Source: Desulfotignum sp.
GTDB taxonomy: Bacteria; Desulfobacterota; Desulfobacteria; Desulfobacterales; Desulfobacteraceae
Assembly: GCA_021737695.1 (NCBI GenBank)
Contig: JAIPDL010000020.1
Coordinates: 1 to 52,448 of the forward strand
Length of the DNA stretch: 52,448 nucleotides
Direction: 5' to 3'
This document shows positions 34,252-43,427 of the stretch, one piece after another. The translations under genes were made by a program, and so were the position numbers. Position 1 is the first letter of the stretch, and every line of letters starts with the position of its first letter. The notes below the pieces were generated by a model, which ran no database searches, was not told the origin of the DNA, and saw only the letters and a program-made list of their open reading frames with translations.

Positions 34252-35619
34252 TCAGGGCGATTGCTGTCTGCGCTCAATTTTACTCCGGATCCGGGCATGC
34301 TCTTTTTCTGATATCGGGTAAAAACGGATGATGGCGATGGACAGGATATTGCACAGGCACGGCACCAGGGCATACAACACCTTGAGCGTCAGGACCGTGG
34401 ATGCCGTCTGTGCCGCGTTGGGACGGTAGCCGGTGCGGCCCAGCAGCAGCAGCCCGATACCGATCCCAAGCGCCGCGGCCAGTTTCTTGGCGATGGACCA
34501 CAGCCCGATGTACCGCCCTTCCCGTCTCTGGCCGGTCAACAGCTCGTCATAGTCGATCACATCGGCCTGGATGGCGGACGGCAGGGCAAGCCCGGCCCCG
34601 AACCCGATGCCGGACAGAAAGACCAGCACTCCGTAGATGGCGGCATCACCCGGGCCCAGAAAAAAAACCCCGCTGAAAGCCCCGGTATTGATGACCATGG
34701 ACAGGATCCAGGCGCTTTTTTTTCCGGTTTTCCGGGAAACGGCGATCCACAGCGGCAGAAACGCAACCCCCGTGACAAAATAAATCAGCAGGAAAATTTC
34801 CGCATTCCGGGCCTGGAGCACATATTCTACATAATAGAGAATCAGGGTCGCCGGCAGGTTGCTGCCCAGGGCACTGATGGTGTACCCGGCAATCAGGATC
34901 ATGAAGGACCGGTTTTTGACCACATCGGAAAACCCTTTGATGAGATGGTCGGTCATGGGACGGTTGAATTTTTCTTTGATCCGGCAGATGCAGATCAAAG
35001 AAAAGACAACGATCGTGGGGGCAAACAGATATGCCATGATGGAAAACCGCTCCTTTTCCGTGGGCGGTCTGCCGAACGAAGTCATTACCGCATCGATCAG
35101 GACCGGGGTGGCAGCGGCCAGAAGCGTTCCCAGTATCAGAAATCCGTCCCTGATCGAGAACAGCATCGTTCTTTCATGGTAATCCGTGGTCATTTCTGGC
35201 CCCAGAGACTCATACGGAATGGTGATCAGGGTCCAGAAAAAAAACAGGGCAAACAGCCAGAAACCGAAATACAGGGTCATGGCACCGGCTGCCAGCACCG
35301 GGGGCTTGAACAGAAACAAAATGGCTGCGGCAAGTCCCAGGGCCCCGAATGCGATATAGGGCTTGCGCCTGCCGAACCGGCCGGTTGTCCGGTCTGACAC
35401 ATATCCAATTACGGGATCGGTCACGGCGTCAAACAGCCGCACGACCATCAGCAGCGCGCCGACCGTGGCGATGTTCACCCCGATGGTGTCCGTATAGAAT
35501 TTGGGCAGGTACACATACACGGGAATCCCGATCACGGCCAGGGACAGGGCCGGCAGGGCATAGGCAAAAGTATCGGTCCATGACACCTGCCGGTGGCTGC
35601 CGGAGATGGAGTTTTTCAT
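34252..35619 (-). CDS. GPH-family MFS transporter
   Basis: A 455-residue glycoside-pentoside-hexuronide:cation symporter-type MFS protein with about 12 membrane segments. It shows LFDAVTDPVIGYVSDRT and FGRRKPYIAFGALG in the first loop, typical of this family, and IQADVIDYDELLTGQRREG in the second half. Its start overlaps the stop of the chalcone-isomerase-like gene (ATGA). The last 60 codons are duplicated at 33290-33466. Substrate not predictable; in related proteobacterial clusters such transporters accompany lipid-modifying genes. Confidence 0.87.
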   Translation of the reverse strand: MKNSISGSHRQVSWTDTFAYALPALSLAVIGIPVYVYLPKFYTDTIGVNIATVGALLMVVRLFDAVTDPVIGYVSDRTTGRFGRRKPYIAFGALGLAAAILFLFKPPVLAAGAMTLYFGFWLFALFFFWTLITIPYESLGPEMTTDYHERTMLFSIRDGFLILGTLLAAATPVLIDAVMTSFGRPPTEKERFSIMAYLFAPTIVVFSLICICRIKEKFNRPMTDHLIKGFSDVVKNRSFMILIAGYTISALGSNLPATLILYYVEYVLQARNAEIFLLIYFVTGVAFLPLWIAVSRKTGKKSAWILSMVINTGAFSGVFFLGPGDAAIYGVLVFLSGIGFGAGLALPSAIQADVIDYDELLTGQRREGRYIGLWSIAKKLAAALGIGIGLLLLGRTGYRPNAAQTASTVLTLKVLYALVPCLCNILSIAIIRFYPISEKEHARIRSKIERRQQSP

Positions 35620-36206
35620 CGCTGTTTTCCGAGAAGCTTGTCCCGGAACCCCTTGTCTATGGGATTGGCACCGATCCAGATGGAAAACACGGCCCGGGCG
35701 AATTCTGCGCCTTCAATGGTACCGAGGGGGGTGGTATTGTAAGTCAGCAGGGTCCCTGACCCCGGCAGATAGGTCAAGGCATACCGGTCTTTGGGCACCA
35801 CATCCCTGTATAACCGGTTGAGGGCCGTAATTTTGGGCAAGAGTTGCTGAAATTCGGCATCACTGACCGATTCTCTGATCTTTTTTTCCGTGGCTTTGGC
35901 AAAATTCTCCGCTGATATGGCAACGCGGTATTCCAGCACCAGATGTTTGGGAATGTCCTCCAGAGCCCGGGATCCGTCTGCGGTGTCCGGCAGGTAAAGG
36001 GCTCCGGTATAGGCCTCGATGAAAAACATGTATCTGAGCAGGGCCGCCCCCTTAAGATCCAGGCGGGTCTGGTTCACGGTCACGATGTTTGAAAAGGCGG
36101 TTCCGTCCACCATGGTGACGGCGGCATGAACAGTTCCAGGGACGAAAGAAAACACCCACGACCATGCCGCGATAAGTACCATCAATGTCTTTTGCTGAAT
36201 GTCCAT
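35616..36206 (-). CDS. chalcone isomerase-like family protein
   Basis: A 196-residue secreted or periplasmic protein. A signal peptide (MDIQQKTLMVLIAAWSWVF, cleavage near VHA) precedes a bacterial chalcone-isomerase-like domain: GAALLRYMFFIEAYTGALYL, AEFQQLLPKITALNRLYRDV, FSIWIGANPIDKGFRDKLLG. The ATG at 36206 is chosen for its signal peptide; upstream ATGs at 36242 and 36251 are possible. Bacterial members lack a proven flavonoid role and are found with fatty-acid-modifying genes. Middle gene of the SDR, CHI-like, GPH operon. Confidence 0.78.
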   Translation of the reverse strand: MDIQQKTLMVLIAAWSWVFSFVPGTVHAAVTMVDGTAFSNIVTVNQTRLDLKGAALLRYMFFIEAYTGALYLPDTADGSRALEDIPKHLVLEYRVAISAENFAKATEKKIRESVSDAEFQQLLPKITALNRLYRDVVPKDRYALTYLPGSGTLLTYNTTPLGTIEGAEFARAVFSIWIGANPIDKGFRDKLLGKQR

Positions 36207-36247
36207 TGCATCCCCGCTTAAATTATTTTCTTTCAGTTTCATCGGTT

Positions 36248-37318
36248 TCATGGCAGCTCGAAGACCAGGCCGTGCAGTTTCTGCCACAGGGCCTGCCGTT
36301 CCTTTTCGGTCTCCCTCGTGCCGGGAAACACCACTGTCTCATGGGGACGTCTGTCCAGCCAGAACCGTCCCGTGGACCGGGCCGCAGTTTCTGACAAGGC
36401 CAGCCAGATCATAGTATCCGCCCCCTGCTCAGGGGTCCTCAACTGGTTGCCGACCAAAGAATGAAATCCGGGCAGCGACCGTTGAATCCCCGGTGTATCC
36501 ACCCAGCCCGGGTGCATGGCATGAACGGCGATCCCCTTCTTTTTCAGCTCCTTTGCCCAGATCCGGGTCAGGATGACCACCCCCCGTTTGGCCCGGGCAT
36601 ATGCTTTTGCCCCGTTATAGGGCGGTTGTCTGTTTTCCAGGTCATCCACCGCGATTTTCTGGGTATACATGCCGCCGGAGGACACATTGATGATCCTGCC
36701 GGAAGAACGGGCAAGGGATTTTTTCAACAGTTCCGTCAGGTAAAACACCCCCAGCAGGTCCGTGGCAAACGTCTGCTCAAACCCTTCCGAAGTTTCCTGG
36801 CGCTCATTGAATAGGGCCCCGGCATTGTTGATCAGGATATCGATGGATTTTTTGGTGTCCCGCAGCTGTCGGGCCACCTGTTTGATGTCCTGCATCCGGC
36901 CCAGATCGGCCAGCATGACATCGACATGGGGGTTGCCGGTCCTGGTGATGATGTCCTGCTGCACCTGTTCCGCCTTTTCCCGGTTCCTGGCAATGATCGT
37001 CAAAAACGCCTTTTTTTCCGCCAGCATGACGGCGGCCGCTTTTCCGATGCCGGACGTTCCTCCGGTCAACACCACCTTTCTGCCGTAAAGGGTTCCGCCC
37101 GGTTCTGTCCAGAACCGCCGGCTCAATTCATACCCGAACCGGCTGAACATCAGCATGCCTGGCACAATGGCATGGTCAGCCAGAAAATCCAGCCAGCCGG
37201 TGCCGGATTGGAAGCAGTGATTTCCTGCGCCTTGTTTTTTAAGGTTTCCGGTATCAAGAGCAGGGCCGGAATCCGGTTTGTCCGCCTGGTTTTGTCTGGG
37301 GTGTTCGCGTCGTGTCAT
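36248..37318 (-). CDS. short-chain dehydrogenase/reductase
   Basis: A 356-residue SDR. An extended N-terminus of about 80 residues precedes the Rossmann motif VVLTGGTSGIGKAAA. NNAG is in ILINNAGALF. NVSSGG holds the catalytic serine and AYARAK the catalytic Tyr and Lys. It resembles DHRS12-type reductases acting on lipids or aldehydes. The ATG at 37318 has GAAAGG as ribosome binding site; a GTG at 37333 would add five residues. First gene of the operon ending with the GPH transporter. Confidence 0.82.
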   Translation of the reverse strand: MTRREHPRQNQADKPDSGPALDTGNLKKQGAGNHCFQSGTGWLDFLADHAIVPGMLMFSRFGYELSRRFWTEPGGTLYGRKVVLTGGTSGIGKAAAVMLAEKKAFLTIIARNREKAEQVQQDIITRTGNPHVDVMLADLGRMQDIKQVARQLRDTKKSIDILINNAGALFNERQETSEGFEQTFATDLLGVFYLTELLKKSLARSSGRIINVSSGGMYTQKIAVDDLENRQPPYNGAKAYARAKRGVVILTRIWAKELKKKGIAVHAMHPGWVDTPGIQRSLPGFHSLVGNQLRTPEQGADTMIWLALSETAARSTGRFWLDRRPHETVVFPGTRETEKERQALWQKLHGLVFELP

Positions 37319-37452
37319 CGGGCCGCCTTTCACTGTGTCTGAAAGTGTTATATAAACCTTATTATGGACATGTTTTATCAGACTTCAATACCGCAAAAAA
37401 ATGTGTATACTGTTTGTGTGTTTTAAACTGATAATCAATTTGGAGGACGTCA

Positions 37453-38352
37453 ATGATCCGATTCGGCCTTTGCTGCATCTTCAGGGAACATCCGGTTGCC
37501 TTTCGCAGAACCACTGCAAAATACCTTGCCCGGTTTTCCGAACAGGAACGGTTGAAACGTATTGCAGAACTGTGTGCCCATAACGCAGAAAGCCTGCAAA
37601 AAGCCCTTGTCTTCTGCCGGGAAAACGGGATCGGTGATTTCCGGATAAACAGCCAGATCCTTCCTTTGAAAACCCACCCGGAGATGGGATACGATATATT
37701 TGATCTTCCCGGTGCCGAAGAGATCATCGCAGGGTTCAGGGCCTGTGGTGAGTTTTGCCTGACGCATGATATCAGAACCACTTTTCACCCGGACCAGTTT
37801 ATTATTCTGTCATCGCCGAAACCCGACGTGGTCCAGAGGTCCGTGGCAGATCTGGTTTACCAGGCCCAGGTGGCTGAATGGGTCAATGCGGATGTGATCA
37901 ACATTCATGCCGGCGGGGTGTATGGGGACAAACCATCGGCGCTATCCCGCATGGCAGGCGCCGTCGAAGCCCTGCCGGATCCGGTCAGGAAACGGTTGAC
38001 CCTTGAAAATGACGACAGAAGCTATACCCCGCAGGACCTGCTCCCCGTGTGCCGAGATCTCACCATTCCTCTGGTGTATGACGTACACCACCACCGTTGC
38101 CTTCCGGACGGCCTGTCCGTGGAAGCAGCCACAGACCAGAGCATGAAAACCTGGAACCGGGAACCCCTGTTTCACATCTCTTCTCCCAGAGACGGCTGGT
38201 CCGGGCCCGATCCCAGAAAACACCATGATTACATCGACATCCGTGACCTGCCCAGAGACTGGCTGTCCATGAATATTACCGTGGAGATAGAGGCAAAGGC
38301 CAAAGAGCTGGCCATAAAAAAAATGATGGCAGAACTAAAGAGGGTCCCGTGA
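37453..38352 (+). CDS. uvsE: UV damage endonuclease UvsE
   Basis: A 299-residue UVDE/UvsE TIM-barrel nuclease that nicks DNA 5' to UV photoproducts and other lesions. It has the N-terminal RFGLCCIF, FRINSQILPLKTHPEMGYD, the metal-ligand segments TFHPDQFIILSS and NIHAGGVYGDK, LTLENDDRSYTPQDLLPVC and PLVYDVHHHRC. The ribosome binding site GGAGG is at 37442-37446. A weak -10-like TATACT lies at 37406-37411. Length normal. Confidence 0.9.
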   Translation: MIRFGLCCIFREHPVAFRRTTAKYLARFSEQERLKRIAELCAHNAESLQKALVFCRENGIGDFRINSQILPLKTHPEMGYDIFDLPGAEEIIAGFRACGEFCLTHDIRTTFHPDQFIILSSPKPDVVQRSVADLVYQAQVAEWVNADVINIHAGGVYGDKPSALSRMAGAVEALPDPVRKRLTLENDDRSYTPQDLLPVCRDLTIPLVYDVHHHRCLPDGLSVEAATDQSMKTWNREPLFHISSPRDGWSGPDPRKHHDYIDIRDLPRDWLSMNITVEIEAKAKELAIKKMMAELKRVP

Positions 38353-38444
38353 AACCCGGTCTTATGGGGAATGTTTCATTTGATGTCAGTCTCAAAATGA
38401 TTGCAGGACATGTTCCTGGCTTTCCGGCCCGGGTGAATGTCCGG

Positions 38445-38963
38445 TTAACAATCAGATTCCGGCGCAATGGGTTTGAATTTTTCCTGCGGCATACCGCATA
38501 CCGGGCATTTTTTGGGTGCTTTTTTATCCGTTACATAGCCGCATACCTGGCAGACCTGATAGGCGGCCACATCTTTTTTCATAGACTGAAAAATGGCGCG
38601 TTCATATAACTTGGCGTGGTATTCTTCCGCATCCCGGGCCTGGGAAAAAACGATGGCCGCCGATTTTTCACCTTCATCTTCCGCGTCTTTCAGAAAATCC
38701 GGATATTCATTTGTGCTGATGGATTTTTCCCGTTCAAAAGAGGCTTCCAGATTGGTGTCCGTATCTTTGACAACAACATCTTTCATTAAATTAAGATTAC
38801 GCGTGGCATGCACCCGTTCCCCCTCGGCAATGGCCCGAAACAAAAGTGCTATCTGCTGGTTTCCCTCTTCCTCTGCCTTGTCAGCATAGGCCAGCAGCCG
38901 GAAATACGCTTTGGCTTCCCCTACAAATGCGGTTCGAACATTTTTTTGTGTTTTTTCTTTCAT
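38445..38963 (-). CDS. rubrerythrin-family protein
   Basis: A 172-residue rubrerythrin: a ferritin-like diiron domain (FVGEAKAYFRLLAYADKAEE, AEGERVHA, EEYHAKLYERA), then a rubredoxin-like iron site CQVCGYVTDKKAPKKCPVCG with the CxxC-x-CxxC pattern. Such proteins reduce peroxide in anaerobes. The ATG at 38963 is used; an in-frame start at 38999 adds a poorly conserved stretch. Convergent with uvsE. Confidence 0.88.
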   Translation of the reverse strand: MKEKTQKNVRTAFVGEAKAYFRLLAYADKAEEEGNQQIALLFRAIAEGERVHATRNLNLMKDVVVKDTDTNLEASFEREKSISTNEYPDFLKDAEDEGEKSAAIVFSQARDAEEYHAKLYERAIFQSMKKDVAAYQVCQVCGYVTDKKAPKKCPVCGMPQEKFKPIAPESDC

Positions 38964-39066
38964 TTTTCCCCCGTTATTTTTTATCCGACCCGGACCCACT
39001 TACTGGTGACATTTTTTTACAGAAAACTGTCAGTTAAATCAAGCGGAAATGATTGTTACTGTGCTG

Positions 39067-40005
39067 TTAATCGAGCCGTATATCTGCCTGTTTCCTCCGG
39101 GCCTCATGATAAATCCGGTGGGCCGCTGCCAGGTCGATCCCTTCGAATGAAAGGGTGTCACCCGGGGTGGTCTGGGCCAGTTTTGGAATGTCGGTGGATA
39201 TGACCGTGGCAATTTTGGCATACCCGCCCACGGTCTGTTCCACCAGCAGGATGATGGGCTGTTCGTCCGCCGGGATCTGGATACCCCCGGGCATGGAAGG
39301 TTCAGACACAATACTTTTGGGCATGCCGGGCCGGATGGGGATTTTTTCTCCCATCAACCGGTATCCCATGCGGTCCGCCTTGGGGGTGACCATATATTGG
39401 CTGGTGAATAAAGCCGTCATTTTCGGATCAAAATAGTCATTCTGGGGGCCGGGGACAACTCTTAGCACCACATGGGAAGGATATTCCGGGATCATGTTTT
39501 CGGGCATTGCCAGATCACGGGTCAGCAGTGGGACTTCACGGGCATCCAGGATATCCCCGATCTTCAGGGGCCGGCCCTGGTATCCGCCAAGACCGCCTCC
39601 CACATAGGTGGAAAAAGATCCCATGACCCGAGGGACATCGATGCCGCCGGACACCGCCAGATAGGCCCGGCATCCCGACCGGACCTGGGAGAGGGTCAGT
39701 ACATCATCCGGTCCCACCCGCATGGACCGCCATTGCGCCATGGGCCGGCCGTTCAGGGTCATGTCCATTTCCGCCCCGGTGACGGCGATTTCCAGAGGAG
39801 CGAAAAATCGTAAGGACGGGCCGGTGACCGTGATTTCCAGCACGGCAAGGGAGTCGTCGTTGCCCACCAGACGGTTGGCCATGTCTGCGGCAAAGGTGTC
39901 CAGGACCCCGCAGATCGGGACTCCCATCTGCTGAAACCCGAACCGTCCCTTGTCCTGGACCGTGGTGAACCCTCCCGGAGAAACCACTTCAAACGCCTGC
40001 ATCAC
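39067..40005 (-). CDS. pxpC: 5-oxoprolinase subunit C / AHS2-type carboxyltransferase
   Basis: A 312-residue KipA/AHS2-family protein: FEVVSPGGFTTVQDKGRFGF, MGVPICGVLDTFAADMANRL and YLAVSGGIDVPRVMGSFSTY, then GGIQIPADEQPIILLVEQTV near the end. With AHS1 (PxpB) it forms either 5-oxoprolinase (with PxpA) or the carboxyltransferase half of urea-carboxylase-like enzymes. The start overlaps the pxpB stop by four bases. Last gene of the minus-strand operon. Confidence 0.88.
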   Translation of the reverse strand: MMQAFEVVSPGGFTTVQDKGRFGFQQMGVPICGVLDTFAADMANRLVGNDDSLAVLEITVTGPSLRFFAPLEIAVTGAEMDMTLNGRPMAQWRSMRVGPDDVLTLSQVRSGCRAYLAVSGGIDVPRVMGSFSTYVGGGLGGYQGRPLKIGDILDAREVPLLTRDLAMPENMIPEYPSHVVLRVVPGPQNDYFDPKMTALFTSQYMVTPKADRMGYRLMGEKIPIRPGMPKSIVSEPSMPGGIQIPADEQPIILLVEQTVGGYAKIATVISTDIPKLAQTTPGDTLSFEGIDLAAAHRIYHEARRKQADIRLD

Positions 40006-40709
40006 CCACCTTCCTTTCCAGCCAGCCGGTCATATTCCGCCAAAGAGATAGGCACGAACCGGATCTTGTCTCCGGCCCGGTACAGAAACGGATTTTCTCT
40101 GTCCGGCGCAAACAGGTTCAGCGGGGTCCGGCCGATAACCTGCCACCCCCCCGGGCTGGTAATGGGGTACATGCCGGTCTGGTTGTTGGCGATGCCCACC
40201 GATCCTCTGGGGACACGGGTGCGGGGGGTTTTGAGCCGGGGGGTGACCAGCCGGTCGTCCAGTCCCCCGAGAAATGCGAACCCCGGGGTGAACCCCACCA
40301 TGTAGATCAGGTATTCCGGGGCACTGTGGATTTGGATCACTTCCTGCCGGGACAGGCTTGCATGTTGCCCGACCGTATCGATGTCCGGGCCGAACTCCCC
40401 GCCATAGCACACCGGAATTTCCACCACCCGGACCGCTTGGTCATCCATGGCGGCCCGGTCAATATCCAGGGTCTCCATCACCTCAAACAGCCGGTCGGGA
40501 TGGGTGACAGCCGGGTCATAGATGAACAGCAGGGACCGGTAGGTGGGAATCACTTCCCGAATGCCGGGTACCGGATCTGCCTCCAAAGCCCTTGCCACGG
40601 CCCGGACCCGGGCATTGACCTGCGGGTCGATGCCTTCCCCGAACTCTGCCAGAAATCCGGTATCCCCGGCCAGGCGGCAGACGGGTCTGTCAAAAATCTG
40701 CGTGGTCAC
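40002..40709 (-). CDS. pxpB: 5-oxoprolinase subunit B / AHS1-type protein
   Basis: A 235-residue KipI/AHS1 protein: DTGFLAEFGEGIDPQVNARV at the start, EIPVCYGGEFGPDIDTVG, YMVGFTPGFAFLGGLDDRL and VPRGSVGIANNQTGMYPITS. It pairs with PxpC (ATGA overlap) and starts three bases after pxpA. In a carboxylase-linked setting it would be half of the carboxyltransferase. Confidence 0.9.
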   Translation of the reverse strand: MTTQIFDRPVCRLAGDTGFLAEFGEGIDPQVNARVRAVARALEADPVPGIREVIPTYRSLLFIYDPAVTHPDRLFEVMETLDIDRAAMDDQAVRVVEIPVCYGGEFGPDIDTVGQHASLSRQEVIQIHSAPEYLIYMVGFTPGFAFLGGLDDRLVTPRLKTPRTRVPRGSVGIANNQTGMYPITSPGGWQVIGRTPLNLFAPDRENPFLYRAGDKIRFVPISLAEYDRLAGKEGG

Positions 40710-40712
40710 GGA

Positions 40713-41483
40713 TCATGTCCTCCCCATGGGCATCACTTGAATACCGCCGGCTTCCAGGTGATGCCGGATGGTTTTTACCAGGGCCACAGCTGCCGGGTTG
40801 TCGCCGTGTACGCACAGGGAGTGGGCTTCCAGTTCGATGCGGGTGCCGTCCATGGCAACCACGTATCCTTCGGCCATGGCCATGGCCCTTTGTGCCACTT
40901 CATTCGGGTCTGATATCACGGCGCCGGGCAGTTTTCTGGACACCAGGGTACCTTCCGGGGTGTAGGCCCGGTCCGGAAATGATTCATACACTACTTTCAG
41001 GCCCAGCTCCGCCCCCACCTGCCGCATGGTTTCCCCTTTTTTTCCTGCCAGGGCCACATATAACAGGTCCGGGTTCAGCGCCAGGATCCCTTTGGCAACG
41101 CCCCGGGCAACGGTTTTGTTTTCCACGGCATCCAGGTACAGAGCCCCATGGGGCTTGACATGCTGCATTTCTGCCCCGTGGGCCCGGCAGAATCCCTGGA
41201 GTGCCCCTACCTGATAAATGACATACCGGGTGATCTCTGCTTCGGAACAGGTCAGGGGCCGTCGTCCGAAACCCAACAAGTCCGGGTATCCCGGATGGGC
41301 ACCGATGCCCACCCCTTTTTCCTTTGCCAGTTTCACAGTCTTGTCCATGACCAGGGGATCGCCGGCATGAAATCCGCAGGCGATGTTGGCCGAGGTGATA
41401 TGGGCCATGACCTCTGGGTCCATGCCGATGGTATAGGCACCAAAGCTTTCTCCCATATCACAGTTCAAATCAATCTGTTTCAT
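40713..41483 (-). CDS. pxpA: 5-oxoprolinase subunit A (PxpA/LamB/YcsF)
   Basis: A complete 256-residue member with the N-terminal DLNCDMGESFGAYTIG that the copy at 117-812 lacks. INIACG-equivalent ANIACGFHAGDP, GAHPGYPDLLGFGRRPL, HVKPHGALY and LCVHGDNPAAV follow. It hydrolyses 5-oxoproline with PxpBC, or an analogous cyclic amide. It sits between the TRAP dctM gene and pxpB, all closely spaced. Confidence 0.92.
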   Translation of the reverse strand: MKQIDLNCDMGESFGAYTIGMDPEVMAHITSANIACGFHAGDPLVMDKTVKLAKEKGVGIGAHPGYPDLLGFGRRPLTCSEAEITRYVIYQVGALQGFCRAHGAEMQHVKPHGALYLDAVENKTVARGVAKGILALNPDLLYVALAGKKGETMRQVGAELGLKVVYESFPDRAYTPEGTLVSRKLPGAVISDPNEVAQRAMAMAEGYVVAMDGTRIELEAHSLCVHGDNPAAVALVKTIRHHLEAGGIQVMPMGRT

Positions 41484-41503
41484 GTTTTTTTACCTTGCTT
41501 AAA

Positions 41504-42814
41504 TTAATTGGCTTTCATCAGGTTGGGCAGGTACAGGGCGATCTCCGGGAAGACCGTAAGAATTGAAGTGGTCAGCAGCATCAAAAAGAAAAACGGCAGC
41601 GCATACCGGGCGATTTTCATGATGGGTTCTCCCGTGAGCCCCTGGATCACAAACAGGTTGAACCCCACAGGGGGCGTGATCTGGCTCACCTCCACCATGA
41701 GGATCAGATAGATGCCGAACCAGATGGGATCAAACCCGGCAGCTGTCACCATGGGCAGGGCAATGGGCAGGGTCATCACTACGATGGAAAATCCGTCCAG
41801 AAGGCATCCTAAAAGAATGTACACGCCACCCAGCAGGATCATGAGCATGTAGGGGGACAGATCCATCTGGGTGATGGCCTGGGTAATGGCGGCTGGAATC
41901 CCCAGAAAGCCCATCACCCGGGACAAAAATCCGGCCCCCACCACAATGAGCATGATCATGGCATTGGTTTTGACCGCGCCTTTGAGGCATGCAAACAACA
42001 CCGTTACATTCATCTGACGGTTGATGGCGGCAAAGATAAATGCCCCGAAAACCCCCAGTGCCGCAGCTTCCGTGGGCGTGGCATACCCGCCGTAAATACT
42101 TCCCAGCACCATGAGGATCAAAATAAAGGTGGGTGCCAGGTCCTTGAGTCCCACAAACCGGTCTCTCCATGAATAGGAATCCTGGGACTGGGGCGCGATT
42201 TCCGGATTGCGGATGCCCCGGTAAATGATATAGGCGGAATAGACCCCGGACAGCAGCAGTCCCGGCAGGATGCCGGCCATGAACATTTTGCCGATGGACA
42301 CCTCTGCCAGAATGGCATAGATGATCATGATCAGGGACGGCGGGATAAGAAACCCCAGGGTGCCGGCCCCTGCCAGAGATCCCATGGACAGGCTTCGGTC
42401 ATACCCGAGCTTGTCAAATTCCGCCAGGGTGATGCGCCCCACCGTGGCCGTGGTGGCGGCGCTGGAGCCGGACACGGCTGCAAACAGGGTACAGGATACG
42501 ATGTTCATGAGCAGCAGTCCGCCGGGCAGCCGGTAGAGCCAGGGAACCAGGGCCCGGAACAGCCGCTCTGATATCCCGGACCGGTAAAGGATCTCCCCCA
42601 TGAGAATAAACAGGGGCAGGGCTACATATTCCCATTTTTCAATGGTGGCCCACACCGAGGAAGCCATGTTGTTGCCCGCCGGCAGGGAGGAAAAAAAGGT
42701 CATGCCGATGAACCCCACAATAAACAGGGCAAACCCTACCCAGACGCCGGCGGCCAGCAGCAGAAACAGGGTACCGAACACCACCACGGACATGAACAAA
42801 AGATCGGCTTCCAT
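41504..42814 (-). CDS. dctM: TRAP transporter large permease (DctM family)
   Basis: A 436-residue polytopic protein: LPLFILMGEILYRSGISERL, SGSSAATTATVGRITLAEF, GAGTLGFLIPPSLIM and VSQITPPVGFNLFVIQGLTG. The ATG at 42814 overlaps the dctQ stop by one base (TAATG); the frame extends upstream to 42925 but that part is antisense-like within dctQ. It forms the importer with 42814-43317 and 43428-44417. Confidence 0.92.
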   Translation of the reverse strand: MEADLLFMSVVVFGTLFLLLAAGVWVGFALFIVGFIGMTFFSSLPAGNNMASSVWATIEKWEYVALPLFILMGEILYRSGISERLFRALVPWLYRLPGGLLLMNIVSCTLFAAVSGSSAATTATVGRITLAEFDKLGYDRSLSMGSLAGAGTLGFLIPPSLIMIIYAILAEVSIGKMFMAGILPGLLLSGVYSAYIIYRGIRNPEIAPQSQDSYSWRDRFVGLKDLAPTFILILMVLGSIYGGYATPTEAAALGVFGAFIFAAINRQMNVTVLFACLKGAVKTNAMIMLIVVGAGFLSRVMGFLGIPAAITQAITQMDLSPYMLMILLGGVYILLGCLLDGFSIVVMTLPIALPMVTAAGFDPIWFGIYLILMVEVSQITPPVGFNLFVIQGLTGEPIMKIARYALPFFFLMLLTTSILTVFPEIALYLPNLMKAN

Positions 42815-43317
42815 TACACCACCTCCTCTTTGGTGCGGATGGCCTGCCAGGTTTTGACGGTGGTGGCGGCCAGCTGGATGAAAAACATGGCCGCCCCTGC
42901 CAGCATGACCGTCTGGGGAACCCACAGGGGGGTGTTGGTGAGGGTGCCGGAGGTGGAGTTATACCGGATGGCGGAGCCGACCATTTTAAACAGGTACCAC
43001 CACAGATATCCCATGAACACCGTGGTTACACAGGTGGCGGCACAGGTGATGACCCGGGCGGCCGTTTCCGGTAAAAATCCCAGGATCAGGGTGATCCGGA
43101 TGTGCCCTTTTTCCTTGAGGCAGTAACCCGCTCCCAGAAAAATAATAGCTGCCAGGCCGTAGGCGCTGTATTCGTCCGCTATCAATGTGGTTTTTTCAAA
43201 CAGGTTCCAGAGGGTTATTTCCACCAGGATGAGCACGGTCATCAATCCCAGCAGCACGGCTGACACCCCAGCTGTAATATCGCTCAGCCGGTCCGACCAT
43301 TTTACAAGGGTATGCAT
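42814..43317 (-). CDS. dctQ: TRAP transporter small permease (DctQ family)
   Basis: A 167-residue membrane protein with four segments and the DctQ elements DEYSAYGLAAIIFLGAGYCL and KEKGHIRITLILGFL. It is coupled to dctM. It follows dctP by 110 bases, a gap that contains the hairpin at 43350-43401. Confidence 0.88.
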   Translation of the reverse strand: MHTLVKWSDRLSDITAGVSAVLLGLMTVLILVEITLWNLFEKTTLIADEYSAYGLAAIIFLGAGYCLKEKGHIRITLILGFLPETAARVITCAATCVTTVFMGYLWWYLFKMVGSAIRYNSTSGTLTNTPLWVPQTVMLAGAAMFFIQLAATTVKTWQAIRTKEEVV

Positions 43318-43349
43318 TGTATCTCCAGAAAATTATGGGAAGTGCCGGT

Positions 43350-43401
43350 CCAGGCATGGATTATGCCGCTGTTTTGCCAATTGTCTGCGGACCATGCCCG
43401 G
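43350..43401 (-). promoter_or_regulatory. intercistronic hairpin between dctP and dctQ
   Basis: CCAGGCATGG (43350-43359) pairs with CCATGCCCGG (43392-43401) at nine of ten positions. It lies in the same dctP-dctQ gap as the hairpin of the first TRAP operon and has no U-run. It probably sets the level of binding protein over permease. Confidence 0.5.
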
Positions 43402-43427
43402 AACCCGGCGATGTAACATGCTGTTTT

